NCBI RefSeq assembly: GCF_008000755.1
Contig: NZ_CP041690.1
Location: 248,001 to 312,000 of the forward strand
Reading direction: 5' to 3'
Source: Youhaiella tibetensis
GTDB taxonomy: Bacteria > Pseudomonadota > Alphaproteobacteria > Rhizobiales > Devosiaceae
DNA length: 64,000 bases
Below the pieces are notes generated by a model. That model worked only from the letters and a program-made list of their open reading frames with translations, searched no databases and had not been told where the DNA came from. Every line of letters begins with the position of its first letter. The stretch's first letter is position 1. Position numbers and translations under genes: made by a program. Below, piece by piece: positions 9,168 to 17,447 of the stretch.

Positions 9168-9488
9168 CTACTGGATGAACTTGTACGATTTGGCCGTGCG
9201 AGCAATCTGAGTGCAGTGTGCGGTTTTGGCTGACTCGCTCATTCCCTTCAGATTGTAGCCCTGCCCCTGGATCATCATTTGAAGCGTGGCCGGGAAATCC
9301 ATGTCATCGGCTGGCACATTGCTTTCGATGAAGGCTGAAATCGCGGCCTGGTCATACGAGAGCCCGCACAGTTTCTCCGAGGCGAGTACAGTTCCGAGCG
9401 CTGTGGCGATCTTCATGCTTTCGAAGCCTTGCCCGAAGGTCGGCAACGTCGCCGAAGCTAGTAGGGCGAGTGCAACAATTATTCTCAA
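9168..9488 (-). CDS. Secreted small protein with Sec signal, putative moron
   Basis: 106 residues beginning MRIIVALALLASATLPTFGQ, a clear Sec signal peptide cleaved near residue 20. The mature part has two cysteines (CGLSYD and HCTQIA), which could form a periplasmic disulfide. The start is TTG, with AGGAGG seven bases upstream on the minus strand, so the unusual start is well supported. The membrane protein follows 9 bases downstream on the same strand. No recognised family; expressed opposite to the surrounding late tail genes. Confidence 0.7.
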   Translation of the reverse strand: MRIIVALALLASATLPTFGQGFESMKIATALGTVLASEKLCGLSYDQAAISAFIESNVPADDMDFPATLQMMIQGQGYNLKGMSESAKTAHCTQIARTAKSYKFIQ

Positions 9489-9548
9489 TCAAATGCCTCC
9501 TCTTATTGGTGCATAACCGATAGCGGCGGCGCTTTGGAAAGTCCATCC

Positions 9549-11840
9549 ATGGCCGTTATTACCTCTAAACTGATCGTTGCTTTGGTTGATCAGCTGTCGG
9601 TCCCGGCGCGAGGCGTTGCCAGGGTTGTGAAGGACCTGCAGGCGGCGTCCCGCGCAAACGCCATGCAGATGAACGAAATGCGCGGCAGGATGGTGGATGC
9701 CGCCGCGGCTGCCTGGGCGGTGGGCAAGGCGCTCGCCGACCCGATCGGCAAGGCAGTCGAGTTCGAAAGCGCAATGGCTGACGTCGCCAAGGTGTCGGAC
9801 TTCAGCACGGCCGGCCTCGACCAGTTCGGGCAGGATCTTCGCCGGCTTTCCACTTCGGAAATCCCCATGGCGGTGACCGAGCTTGCTGCCCTCGCCGAGA
9901 ACGCCGCAGCGGCCGGCATCGATGATTCAGAGTTGCTCGAGTTCACGCGCTTGACTGCGAAGGCTGCGCTCGCATGGGGCGTGTCCGGCGCGCAGGCTGG
10001 CGAGGACCTGGCCAAAATTCGCGAGGCCCTGCGGCTCACCACTGGTGAGACGATGCTCTACGCCGACGCGATCAACTTCCTTTCCGATCGCACCGCGTCG
10101 ACGGCGCCCGACCTTACCGAATTTACACGACGCGTTGCCGCCCAGGGCGAGTTCTTCGGGTTCACCAAGGAGGAAACTCTTGCCTTCGGCGCTGCGATGA
10201 TCAGCGCGGGTGCCGAGGTGGAAGTTGCCTCGACTTCGTTCCGCAACATGGGGAGAGCCCTGACCAAGGGCACTAGCGCCAGCAAGAGCCAGCAGCGGGC
10301 TTTCAAGATGCTGGGCCTTGATGCGCGCAAGGTCGCCGCAGGCATGCAAAAGGATGCCGTTGGCACGACGATGGAGGTGATCAAGCGACTTGGTCAATTG
10401 CCTGCCGAACTGCAGGCTGCCGCGATGGGGGACCTCTTCGGCGACGAGGCTCGGGCACTAGCGCCGCTGCTTGGCAACATGGGCTTGCTCCGGAAGACGC
10501 TCGGCTACGTGACGGATGAGACCGACTATGCCGGCAGCGTCGCAGCGGAGTTTGCCCGTCGAGCACAAACGACGGAATTCAACCTGCAGCGTCTGAAAAA
10601 CCAGGTTGATGGGGTGGCTCTGGCAATCGGCAATGCGCTTCTGCCGGCCGTCAATGGCGTTGCCGCCGCAGTGGGCCCAATGATCATTGCCCTTGCTGAC
10701 TGGGCCGCTGCACATCCCCAGATCGTGCAGGCCATAGTGGCGATCATTGGTGGCCTTGTTGCTCTGCGGGTGGCGTCGATCGCCACGCGGTGGGCGTTCC
10801 TCTTCATGAAGGGCGGGATCCTCGACGCGGCGCTGCTCATGAGCAGGGCGGCGGCAGGCATCCTTGCCCTCATCAACCCGCTCAACCTGGTAAAGAACGC
10901 CGTCACTGCCCTGCGCGTGGCGTTGATGATGTCGGGAATTGGCCTCGCGCTGGCGTTGATCGCGGCGGCGGGCACGTGGATCTACAACAACTGGGACGGT
11001 CTGGTCGCCTTCTTCGAGGGCTTTGGCGAAGGCGTCTCCGCTGCGCTCGCGCCCGTCATGCCGGTCATTCAGCCAATCGTCGATGGCGGAAAGGCTATCC
11101 TTGATTGGGTGACGGGGCTTCTCGGACCGGTGGGGGCCAGCTCGGACACATGGCGCGACTGGGGCAAGGCGGCCGGAACAGCGGTCGGTGATGCCGTCAT
11201 AGCCGTTGTCAACAAGGGGGCCGAGATCATTGCCTGGTTCGAGGCATTGCCGGGGCGCATCAGCTCAGGGGTGTCCGGGATGGCTGCGGCGGTAGTCGAA
11301 CAGTTCAGCAAAATCGCGCAGCAGGTTTCCGAAGCATTCCTGTCGATCGACTGGATCGATATTGGCAAGAAGCTGATGAACGCCATCTGGGAGGGGATGA
11401 AGGCCATCATTCCGGCGATGCTCGACGGCCTCGGTTCGGCGATCGCGCAACTCAACCCATTTGGTGGCGGGGCCATCGAGGCTCCGGTGCAGGGACATGG
11501 CGGCAATGTCATCTACCCTGTCGGCCAGGCGCCTGGTGTGACGGCTGCGAAGGCCGCCGGTGGTTCGATCTCTGGCGGAAAAACCTACCTTGTCGGTGAG
11601 GAGGGGCCGGAGCTCGTGACGCCCGGTCGATCGGGCTGGGTTCATCCCGCTGACGCGACGGCGCGATTGATGGGGGCAGGGCGCCCCCCTGTGACGCTTT
11701 CCGTTTACCTGGGCGGCATCACCATCCATGGCGTAACCGATCCGCAGCAGGTTGCGGACCTGGCGATTTCCAGGATCAACGAAAAGCTGGGCGACGCCGT
11801 TGGCGGCATGTTCAGCGATATCGAGTTTGCGGGAGGATAA
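9549..11840 (+). CDS. Tail tape measure protein (TP901-type core)
   Basis: 763 residues. It sets tail length and is injected with the DNA. The N-terminal ~100 residues are helical, followed by the TP901 core pattern (KAVEFESAMADVAKVSDF near residue 70 and FGFTKEETLAFGAAMISAGAEVE near residue 205). Hydrophobic stretches around residues 370-480 are as expected for a membrane-interacting tape measure. The ATG at 9549 has GGAAAG 7 bases upstream and is preferred over an in-frame TTG at 9534. It normally follows the E/E' chaperone directly; here two minus-strand genes intervene. Confidence 0.9.
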   Translation: MAVITSKLIVALVDQLSVPARGVARVVKDLQAASRANAMQMNEMRGRMVDAAAAAWAVGKALADPIGKAVEFESAMADVAKVSDFSTAGLDQFGQDLRRLSTSEIPMAVTELAALAENAAAAGIDDSELLEFTRLTAKAALAWGVSGAQAGEDLAKIREALRLTTGETMLYADAINFLSDRTASTAPDLTEFTRRVAAQGEFFGFTKEETLAFGAAMISAGAEVEVASTSFRNMGRALTKGTSASKSQQRAFKMLGLDARKVAAGMQKDAVGTTMEVIKRLGQLPAELQAAAMGDLFGDEARALAPLLGNMGLLRKTLGYVTDETDYAGSVAAEFARRAQTTEFNLQRLKNQVDGVALAIGNALLPAVNGVAAAVGPMIIALADWAAAHPQIVQAIVAIIGGLVALRVASIATRWAFLFMKGGILDAALLMSRAAAGILALINPLNLVKNAVTALRVALMMSGIGLALALIAAAGTWIYNNWDGLVAFFEGFGEGVSAALAPVMPVIQPIVDGGKAILDWVTGLLGPVGASSDTWRDWGKAAGTAVGDAVIAVVNKGAEIIAWFEALPGRISSGVSGMAAAVVEQFSKIAQQVSEAFLSIDWIDIGKKLMNAIWEGMKAIIPAMLDGLGSAIAQLNPFGGGAIEAPVQGHGGNVIYPVGQAPGVTAAKAAGGSISGGKTYLVGEEGPELVTPGRSGWVHPADATARLMGAGRPPVTLSVYLGGITIHGVTDPQQVADLAISRINEKLGDAVGGMFSDIEFAGG

Positions 11841-11845
11841 AGCCG

Positions 11846-12298
11846 ATGCTCTATCAGTTGGGGCCGCTTGCGATCGACACCATGCCTTTCAGCGCAGACG
11901 CCATGAGCCGGGACGGCGGGGGCGACCTCGCTGCCAAGGATGTCATGAACAGGCTTCGCCCTCGCGAATTCATGGGCGAGGCCGACGAGAAGATGCAGAT
12001 CAGTGGTCAACTGCTCCCGGCCAAGGTTGGCGGCCTGACCGAGCTTGAAATGGCGCATGCCATGAGCAGGGCGGGCACCGCTCTGCCGCTCATGCGGGGC
12101 GACGGGAAGATGTTCGGGTGGTTCGTCATCGAGCGCGTCTCGGAAGCGCATGTCGACCTCCTGCGGACCGGCGTCGGCTTCACGGTCAAGTACACCCTCG
12201 AGCTAGTGAAGGTGGAACCGGATTCGTCCGATCAGTCGGGGTCGCCTTCACCACAAGGCATTGTTGGCATGCTGCTCAGCTTGTTCGAGGCTCTGTAA
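11846..12298 (+). CDS. Tail protein U (P2 gpU-like tail terminator)
   Basis: 150 residues with the gpU pattern: N-terminal MLYQLGPLAIDTMPF, central LRPREFMGEADEKMQISGQLLPAKVGGL and C-terminal FVIERVSEAHVDLLRTGVGFTVKYTLEL. The family caps the head-proximal end of the contractile tail. The gene follows the tape measure by 5 bases and is followed by X after 3 bases, the usual T-U-X-D order. Confidence 0.85.
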   Translation: MLYQLGPLAIDTMPFSADAMSRDGGGDLAAKDVMNRLRPREFMGEADEKMQISGQLLPAKVGGLTELEMAHAMSRAGTALPLMRGDGKMFGWFVIERVSEAHVDLLRTGVGFTVKYTLELVKVEPDSSDQSGSPSPQGIVGMLLSLFEAL

Positions 12299-12301
12299 AA
12301 A

Positions 12302-12532
12302 ATGGAAACCATCATCGTTCAGCGCAGTCGTACCACGGTTGACCTGCTGCTTTGGCGGCGCTTCGGCATCGCGGGGGCGCAGCTCGTCGAAGCGACATTG
12401 CAGCTCAATCCCGGCCTGGCCGGGCTGGGGCCCATTCTGCCGATAGGAACCAATGTCGTATTGCCGGATGCGCCATCGACTGCCGCATCTGGCGCGACTC
12501 AGCGCCTGCTCGACCTTTTCGGAGGCGAGTGA
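12302..12532 (+). CDS. Tail protein X (LysM-like baseplate/tail protein)
   Basis: 76 residues of the P2 gpX family, small LysM-related proteins of the contractile baseplate. The pattern TVDLLLWRRFG, then VEATLQLNPGLAGLGPILPIGTNVVLPDA is characteristic. No strong ribosome site is visible in the 3-base gap, so translation is probably coupled to gene U. Its TGA overlaps the ATG of gene D. Confidence 0.85.
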   Translation: METIIVQRSRTTVDLLLWRRFGIAGAQLVEATLQLNPGLAGLGPILPIGTNVVLPDAPSTAASGATQRLLDLFGGE

Positions 12533-13590
12533 TGGTGTGGAAGGTGGACTGGGAGGTTTCCATCGATGGGCGGAACCTCACCTCAAAATGGGCATCCGTC
12601 CTGATCGACATCGAGGTCACAGACAAGGCTGGCGCAACATCCGATGCCTGTTCTCTGACCATCGACGACACCGGCGGGCAGATCCGCCTGCCTCGGGAAG
12701 GACAGCGTCTAGTCGTCAGGCTCCAGGGCAGGAAGGTGTTCGAAGGCTTTATCGAGCAACCTCAATCCTCGGGAAGCCGTAATGGCGGCCGCATCCTCAA
12801 GATCAAGGCCAAGAGCGCTGACACCGCCGGAAAGGCCAAGGAGCCACAGAACTTCCACACCGACGATGCCACGCTCGGGGAATTCCTGGGCGACGCTGCC
12901 AAGCGCGCTGGTCTGGACCTTGCCATCGATCCTTCCTTCGCCTCCGTCAGGCGTGACTATTGGTCGGCGGAAGGGGAGAGCTTCTTTGCACTGGGGGAGC
13001 GCTGGGCGCGGAGGCTTGGCGGCACGTTCAAGATCCGGGGCGATCGTGCTGTTCTTGCTCGCCGCGGGGAGGCAACCTCACCATCGGGCAGTGCTCTGGC
13101 AGCAGTCGCCGCTATCGTCGGGGTGAATGTCATCAAATGGGACATCACGCCGCGCGATCCCCGCCGCACTTTCAAGAGCGGCACGGCGAGATGGTTCGAT
13201 CGGGCAGCTGCCAAGTACAAGTCGACGGGTCTCGAGTTCGACGGTGACGATCCCGGTGATGCCGACAATGTGGCTCGGTTCATCATGGCTGACGAAGACG
13301 AGGCAGGCGAACATCTCGACGCCCGCAAGCGCGAAAGCAAACGCGAAGCTGGCAGCGGTACCGTCGAACTCGACCTGACCGTTGATGCAGTGGCGGAGGG
13401 GCAGATGACGATCGAAAATGCGCGGGCCGGCGTCGATGGCACTTACCGGATCGAGTCCGTCAAGCACAAGGCCAGCCGGGGTGGCGGGGCCACGACGACG
13501 CTCGAACTCAAAGAACCGGCGGGTGGTGCCGGCAAAGACAAGCGAGGCGCCCCCGATTTCGCCCTGCCCAGATCCGAAACCCTTGGGTAA
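12532..13590 (+). CDS. Late control protein D (P2 gpD-like baseplate hub)
   Basis: 352 residues. Family members form the baseplate hub beneath the tape measure (related to Mu gp44/T4 gp27). The protein has the typical order: beta-rich start (WEVSIDGRNLTSKW), a hub-domain region FEGFIEQPQSSGS, the helix FFALGERWARRLGGTFKI, and a terminal YRIESVKHKASRGGGATTTLELK. The start overlapping the TGA of X (TGATG) is chosen over an upstream ATG in the same frame at 12352. It ends the recognisable structural tail module. Confidence 0.85.
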   Translation: MVWKVDWEVSIDGRNLTSKWASVLIDIEVTDKAGATSDACSLTIDDTGGQIRLPREGQRLVVRLQGRKVFEGFIEQPQSSGSRNGGRILKIKAKSADTAGKAKEPQNFHTDDATLGEFLGDAAKRAGLDLAIDPSFASVRRDYWSAEGESFFALGERWARRLGGTFKIRGDRAVLARRGEATSPSGSALAAVAAIVGVNVIKWDITPRDPRRTFKSGTARWFDRAAAKYKSTGLEFDGDDPGDADNVARFIMADEDEAGEHLDARKRESKREAGSGTVELDLTVDAVAEGQMTIENARAGVDGTYRIESVKHKASRGGGATTTLELKEPAGGAGKDKRGAPDFALPRSETLG

Positions 13591-13765
13591 GTGACGCAAG
13601 CGGCGCATCGCCGGGTAGTTGGGAGGCTCGTTATGGGGTGCGCCGCCGGCCTTTGGAGGCCAACGTCAACGTGCGACCGATGAGTGGGTTGCGGAGCGCG
13701 GGCCGGGAACTTCACGACGCAGTGATGGTTGATTAGGCACCATTCCAACGAAAGCGAACCACCCC

Positions 13766-14122
13766 ATGCAACGTCGGGCCATGGGCCGAGAGCGTAAGAT
13801 CACGGTCGAAATTCAGAACGCGTTGCACACGGCCAAGGCGGTCCCTGTTTCTGCCTGGCATAGTCGCGCGCGAAAGCTGCGGCTGATGGCGGAGCGGAAT
13901 CGTGATCCGGCCGATATCGAGGGAGCGGCGCAGTCCCTCAAGGCAGAGGTGAATGCATCGATTCAGGAACTCGATCAAATTTCCCGGTCGCTTTCCGGGC
14001 TGGCACTCGCCGACAGTCGATTTCAGGACAAGATATCCAACCTCACCGCGCTTGAGCGGGAGCTGGATGCCACCATTGCAATCTGCATCACGGGGCGCGC
14101 TTCATCGTTGGCGTCTCGATAG
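13766..14122 (+). CDS. Hypothetical helical protein between the tail and lysis modules
   Basis: A 118-residue open frame, mostly helical and charged in the middle (HSRARKLRLMAERNRDPADIEGAAQSLKAE), consistent with a short coiled-coil. No clear ribosome site precedes the first ATG; the ATG at 13781 is an alternative. No recognised family. The opposite strand has an overlapping frame but that one is less protein-like. Modest support only. Confidence 0.4.
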   Translation: MQRRAMGRERKITVEIQNALHTAKAVPVSAWHSRARKLRLMAERNRDPADIEGAAQSLKAEVNASIQELDQISRSLSGLALADSRFQDKISNLTALERELDATIAICITGRASSLASR

Positions 14123-14200
14123 TGACCTTGCTTAACGCGGGTGGCATGTGCCCACCCGGCCTCCGGGCGGGGGCGGCTGATGGCCTCCCCCGCCTGCCAC

Positions 14201-14461
14201 TCAAAGCTCCAGTGTTCGGGTGACGCGGACAATGCGGACTGCAATGATCGCGGTGGCCCAAAGCCCGCCCACGGCACAGACGACGTAGGTTACCCAGGCG
14301 ACCAGTGACCCGGCGCCCGCCGCGATGGCGATGACCCAGGCGACTCCGCCGACTGTGATCCATAGGAGCATGAGGAGCAGGGCCAGCACTGGGAAGGCGT
14401 AGACGATTGACGCCAGAATTGACCGCCGAGCCGGGGGCTCGCGGTTATCTTGATCCGACAT
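14201..14461 (-). CDS. Small membrane protein, hypothetical
   Basis: 86 residues with two or three hydrophobic segments (about 16-38, AYAF-type start to LWITVGG; then VAWVIAIAAGAGSLVAWVTYVVCAV; then ATAIIAVRIV). On the minus strand AAGGA lies 9 bases before the ATG, which supports translation. It is opposite to the late genes, like the pair at 8868-9488, so it may be another accessory prophage gene. Family not recognised. Confidence 0.55.
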   Translation of the reverse strand: MSDQDNREPPARRSILASIVYAFPVLALLLMLLWITVGGVAWVIAIAAGAGSLVAWVTYVVCAVGGLWATAIIAVRIVRVTRTLEL

Positions 14462-14749
14462 AGGTTCGGTCCTTGATTAGAGAAGACGAAGTTGAAGACT
14501 TCAGGTTCTCTCGGGAGGACCGCATGCGAAGTAGGGAGATGTACCGCATGTCCTTGCGGAAGGACGCTTTTGAGCGTGCAGGACAGAGCGGTTCGGGAAA
14601 TGGGTAAGATCCAGGAAGGCGCCGGGAACCAAGCCGCCGTCATGCCCATGTGACGGGGCGGCCGCTACCTGGCGCTGGACCAGGGAAACCCGGTCGGAAC
14701 GCGAAGGCATGACCCAGTTCGCGTCTGCAAGGCGGTATGCGGGGCTATC

Positions 14750-14956
14750 ATGTCCGACATCGATAGCCTCCGAGCCCGCATGCGCAAGCATGCCGACGAC
14801 CAGCAACAGCGCCACCAGGAGCGAGCCGAGTGCGTGTGCGGTCCTATTTGTGAGGTGGCCGGCTATGTCGAGGGTTCCCCTGTCATGCCGTTGCCTATAG
14901 CCGCAATTGTGCGCGGGGGCATCTCAAAACGCGCTGAGGAGTGGTGCGCCACCTGA
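14750..14956 (+). CDS. Short hypothetical protein
   Basis: 68 residues starting MSDIDSLRARMRKHADDQQQRHQ, a plausible soluble start, with three cysteines later. GGGG precedes the ATG by a few bases. No family recognised and coding potential is uncertain; the 288 bases upstream back to 14462 contain no other convincing gene. Confidence 0.3.
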   Translation: MSDIDSLRARMRKHADDQQQRHQERAECVCGPICEVAGYVEGSPVMPLPIAAIVRGGISKRAEEWCAT

Positions 14957-15286
14957 ATAGGGGGCTCGGTTGGGGCGCACCACTCTGCCCGTCACGGGCT
15001 CGTGATAACGCTCCTGCGTCTCAAGCGTTCCACCGGCGCAAAGAAGAGCCGCGCTGAGACGACGCGGCTCAAAGAGGCATTTGACTAAAGTGGATGTCAG
15101 GGTGGCGAGGCACTAACGAGTGCCTGCCACCTGATCAAACGCCTCGGAGCGGAAAAGGTTTCAAAACTAAGGCCCGTGTGGGCACGGGCCTTAGTTACGG
15201 GGATTTAGTAGTAACCCGCTTGGGCACGGGTGCTGAACCTTAGCATCACTCCGCGGATGTCGGCCAGACCCATCGTTACGGACGCC
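14957..15286. other. Intergenic stretch with two hairpins
   Basis: No gene is supported here. A GAGCCGCG/CGCGGCTC stem (15046-15053 with 15063-15070) is followed, on the minus strand, by TTCTTT. A 14-bp perfect stem at 15165-15196 is annotated separately. Both look like terminators for the minus-strand gene at 15287-15523. Confidence 0.5.
15165..15196 (-). terminator. Strong, probably bidirectional terminator
   Basis: Perfect 14-bp stem: AACTAAGGCCCGTG with CACGGGCCTTAGTT, 4-base loop. On the minus strand the stem runs into TTTTGAAA, ending the gene at 15287. On the plus strand the stem ends in TTAGTT and is preceded by an A-rich run. Confidence 0.75.
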
Positions 15287-15523
15287 TCAGACCTTCGACC
15301 TTCGCCAGCCCGCAGCCCGGGCTTCCTCTTCGGAACAAAACCAGCGCTCCCCGTGGGAGGGCTGGATGACGGTGTCGTTGTAATATTTCTGGCCGGGCAC
15401 ATGATAGATGCGCTCGCCTTTGGTGTTGACGTTGCCCTTGATGTTGCATTCCCGCGCCGCAGCCAAGTCGGCGTTGCCGATGGCAGCTGCCACGGCAGCC
15501 ACGATCCAAAGTAGTTTTCGCAT
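15287..15523 (-). CDS. Secreted sunset-domain protein
   Basis: 78 residues: a Sec signal peptide (MRKLLWIVAAVAAAIGNADLAAA, cut near 23) followed by one small domain, CNIKGNVNTKGERIYHVPGQKYY then GERWFCSEEEARAAGWRRSK. This Cys, IYH-PGQ-YY, W-F-C and AGWR pattern is the sunset domain, often found at the end of secreted nucleases; here it stands alone. Two cysteines probably pair in the periplasm. A G-rich ribosome site (GGAGGAGGGAGG) precedes the ATG. It is opposite to the endolysin operon, again like a moron gene. Biochemical role unknown. Confidence 0.7.
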   Translation of the reverse strand: MRKLLWIVAAVAAAIGNADLAAARECNIKGNVNTKGERIYHVPGQKYYNDTVIQPSHGERWFCSEEEARAAGWRRSKV

Positions 15524-15625
15524 TTAGAGCCCTCCCTCCTCCAAGGCAGCATCATTTTGCGGCCCTGGCAACTTTCGGCCGCCGCGAGTGGCCCTTTTTC
15601 TTTCCAACATCGATAGGAGGCCGAC

Positions 15626-16372
15626 ATGGCCAAAGGTAATCTGCCAGCGGTGCTGGCGGAAACGCTCGCCTATGAGGGCGGGTGGTCCGATCATCCGTCC
15701 GATCCGGGCGGCGCGACGATGAAAGGGATCACCCTTGCGGTATTCCGGCGGTATCGGCCCGGAGCGAGCAAGGAGCAACTGCGCGCCATTTCGGCGGCCG
15801 ACGTCGAGCGCATCTACCGCGATGGCTACTGGGGTCCCGTCCGTGGCGACGACCTCCCCGAGGGTGTCGATCTCACTGTCTTCGACTACGGCGTCAACAG
15901 CGGCCCGTCTCGGTCGGCAAAGGACCTGCAGCGCGTCGTTGGCGCGACCGTCGACGGCAAGATCGGGCCGGCCACTATCGCACTTGTGAAAGCATCCGCG
16001 CCGCGCGCCGTGATCAAGGCTCATTGCGCACGGCGCCTGGGCTTCGTCCAGTCGCTCGCGATCTGGAACACCTTCGGGAAGGGTTGGGCGCGTCGTATCG
16101 CGGGCATCGAGGCCACCTCGCTCTCCTGGGTGTCGACCAAGGCCCAGCTCGAGGCTGATGCCAAGCAGGCCAGGAGCACGGCGGCCGCTCAGATCGGCAG
16201 CGCCGCCGGCACCGGCGCCGTCGGCGCGGTCGATCAGACCAACCACCTCTCCGGCCTCCCGATTGGCGTCGTCGTGGCGGCCTTCGTGATCGTGGCCGGC
16301 ATCCTCGCAATCCGCATCGTCATCAACAACCAGCGGGCCGGCGCGCTCGCCAACGCGGCCAAGGAGGCCTGA
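15626..16372 (+). CDS. Endolysin, glycoside hydrolase family 108, with C-terminal membrane segment
   Basis: 248 residues. The N-terminal ~90 residues are a GH108 muramidase-type domain: AYEGGWSDHPSDPGG places the catalytic Glu at residue 17. A peptidoglycan-binding-like region follows (VGATVDGKIGPATIALV). Residues about 205-225 (LPIGVVVAAFVIVAGILAIRI) form one transmembrane segment with a basic, cytoplasm-type tail. There is no N-terminal signal or SAR anchor, so release probably depends on a holin; the tail anchor suggests the enzyme associates with the inner membrane first. TAGGAGG lies 6 bases before the ATG. Confidence 0.85.
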   Translation: MAKGNLPAVLAETLAYEGGWSDHPSDPGGATMKGITLAVFRRYRPGASKEQLRAISAADVERIYRDGYWGPVRGDDLPEGVDLTVFDYGVNSGPSRSAKDLQRVVGATVDGKIGPATIALVKASAPRAVIKAHCARRLGFVQSLAIWNTFGKGWARRIAGIEATSLSWVSTKAQLEADAKQARSTAAAQIGSAAGTGAVGAVDQTNHLSGLPIGVVVAAFVIVAGILAIRIVINNQRAGALANAAKEA

Positions 16373-16375
16373 CCC

Positions 16376-16651
16376 ATGCACTACCTCTGGGATTTCATCG
16401 TTCGCTGGCGCACCTGGCTCGTGAACGTGCTCGCCGGCCTGCTCCTCGTACTGCCGGACATTCTCACCGCCCTGCTCGGCTTCGACTGGAGCATGATCGT
16501 GCCAAAGGCCTACATGCCCTACGTCACGCTGGCGATCATCATCATCAACATCCTGATGCGTCCCCGGCCGGCGGTCCGCGCTGACGACCCCGAGGCGGAA
16601 GTCACGCGGCTGCGTAAGCAGGGCGTCGACTTCACCGGAGAGCAACTCTGA
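16376..16651 (+). CDS. Small membrane protein in the lysis module, holin candidate
   Basis: 91 residues with two hydrophobic segments (about 13-34 TWLVNVLAGLLLVLPDILTALL and 47-61 YVTLAIIIINILM) and a charged C-terminus. It starts 3 bases after the endolysin stop; GGAGG inside the endolysin end serves as ribosome site. Proximity to the endolysin and the two-segment layout fit a class II holin, but no family motif is visible. Confidence 0.65.
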   Translation: MHYLWDFIVRWRTWLVNVLAGLLLVLPDILTALLGFDWSMIVPKAYMPYVTLAIIIINILMRPRPAVRADDPEAEVTRLRKQGVDFTGEQL

Positions 16652-17043
16652 TGGCGGCGCTGTCAAAGAAGCTTCGAAGCCTCGATGGCGGGCGGGTTGC
16701 CTTCTGGTGCCCTGGCTGCCGCGAGGCCCACCAGATCACCGTTGTGGACGCGCCGAGCCGCCAGGGCCCGGTATGGGGCTACAACGGCAACCCGGACGCG
16801 CCGACTTTCACGCCGTCCGTTCTTGTGCGCGGCGTACGTATCGAGGGCGGCGATGAGGAGCTTGACCGCATCCTTGACACCTGCAAGCTACCGGAGGACC
16901 GGGAGCGCATGCTTGCGGACAAGCGCATCAATACCGTGTGCCATTCCTTTGTAACCGATGGTCGCATTCAGTTCCTCGGCGATTGCACGCACGCGCTGGC
17001 GGGGCAGACGGTTGACCTGCCTGAACATTGGGAGGCGTGTTGA
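16651..17043 (+). CDS. DUF6527 family protein, probable zinc-binding
   Basis: 130 residues with the DUF6527 pattern: VAFWCPGCREAHQI near residue 15, then GPVWGYNGNPDAPTFTPSVLVRG, and near the end CHSFVTDGRIQFLGDCTHALAGQTVDLP. The CPGC pair and later Cys/His residues suggest bound zinc. Family members are common in prophage late regions and sometimes misnamed ammonia monooxygenase; their function is unknown. The start overlaps the previous stop, and its TGA overlaps the next ATG. Confidence 0.8.
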   Translation: MAALSKKLRSLDGGRVAFWCPGCREAHQITVVDAPSRQGPVWGYNGNPDAPTFTPSVLVRGVRIEGGDEELDRILDTCKLPEDRERMLADKRINTVCHSFVTDGRIQFLGDCTHALAGQTVDLPEHWEAC

Positions 17044-17447
17044 TGCTTCTTCAGACCGTACTAAACTGGCTCGGTGGCGGCGTGATCAGGCAGTTCACCG
17101 GTCCTCTTGTCGAGGCCTACAAAGCCAAACTCGCGGCGCAGAATGACGAGCAGAGGCTCGCGGCCGAGATGGATATCGCCCGGATCGAGGCGGCGCGTGA
17201 CATCGCCGTCGCCGAGGCGGGGCGCGCCTGGTCGGCGACCGCGGTCGGCCGCTGGCTTATCGTGGTGCCGTTCGGCATCTGGTGGGCGGCGATCTACCTA
17301 GTGCAGCTGATCAATCCGTGGTTCGGGCTTCACCTCGTCGTTATCGCCGTGCCGCCCGACATCATGGAGATGGCCAACATCCTCGTGCCGGCCATCGTCA
17401 TTGCCGATGCCGGCGCGCTTGTCGGTCGCCGGATCGCTGCTCGATGA
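17043..17447 (+). CDS. Holin-like membrane protein (3TM type)
   Basis: 134 residues. An N-terminal amphipathic/hydrophobic start (LLQTVLNWLGGGVIRQF), a charged helical middle (EAYKAKLAAQNDEQRLAAEMDIARIEAARDIAVAEAG), then two strong hydrophobic segments (about 72-92 and 110-130). This arrangement matches the 3TM holins of alphaproteobacterial prophages and gene-transfer-agent-like elements. ATG overlaps the DUF6527 stop (TGATG); an upstream in-frame ATG at 17028 is less likely. Confidence 0.7.
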   Translation: MLLQTVLNWLGGGVIRQFTGPLVEAYKAKLAAQNDEQRLAAEMDIARIEAARDIAVAEAGRAWSATAVGRWLIVVPFGIWWAAIYLVQLINPWFGLHLVVIAVPPDIMEMANILVPAIVIADAGALVGRRIAAR

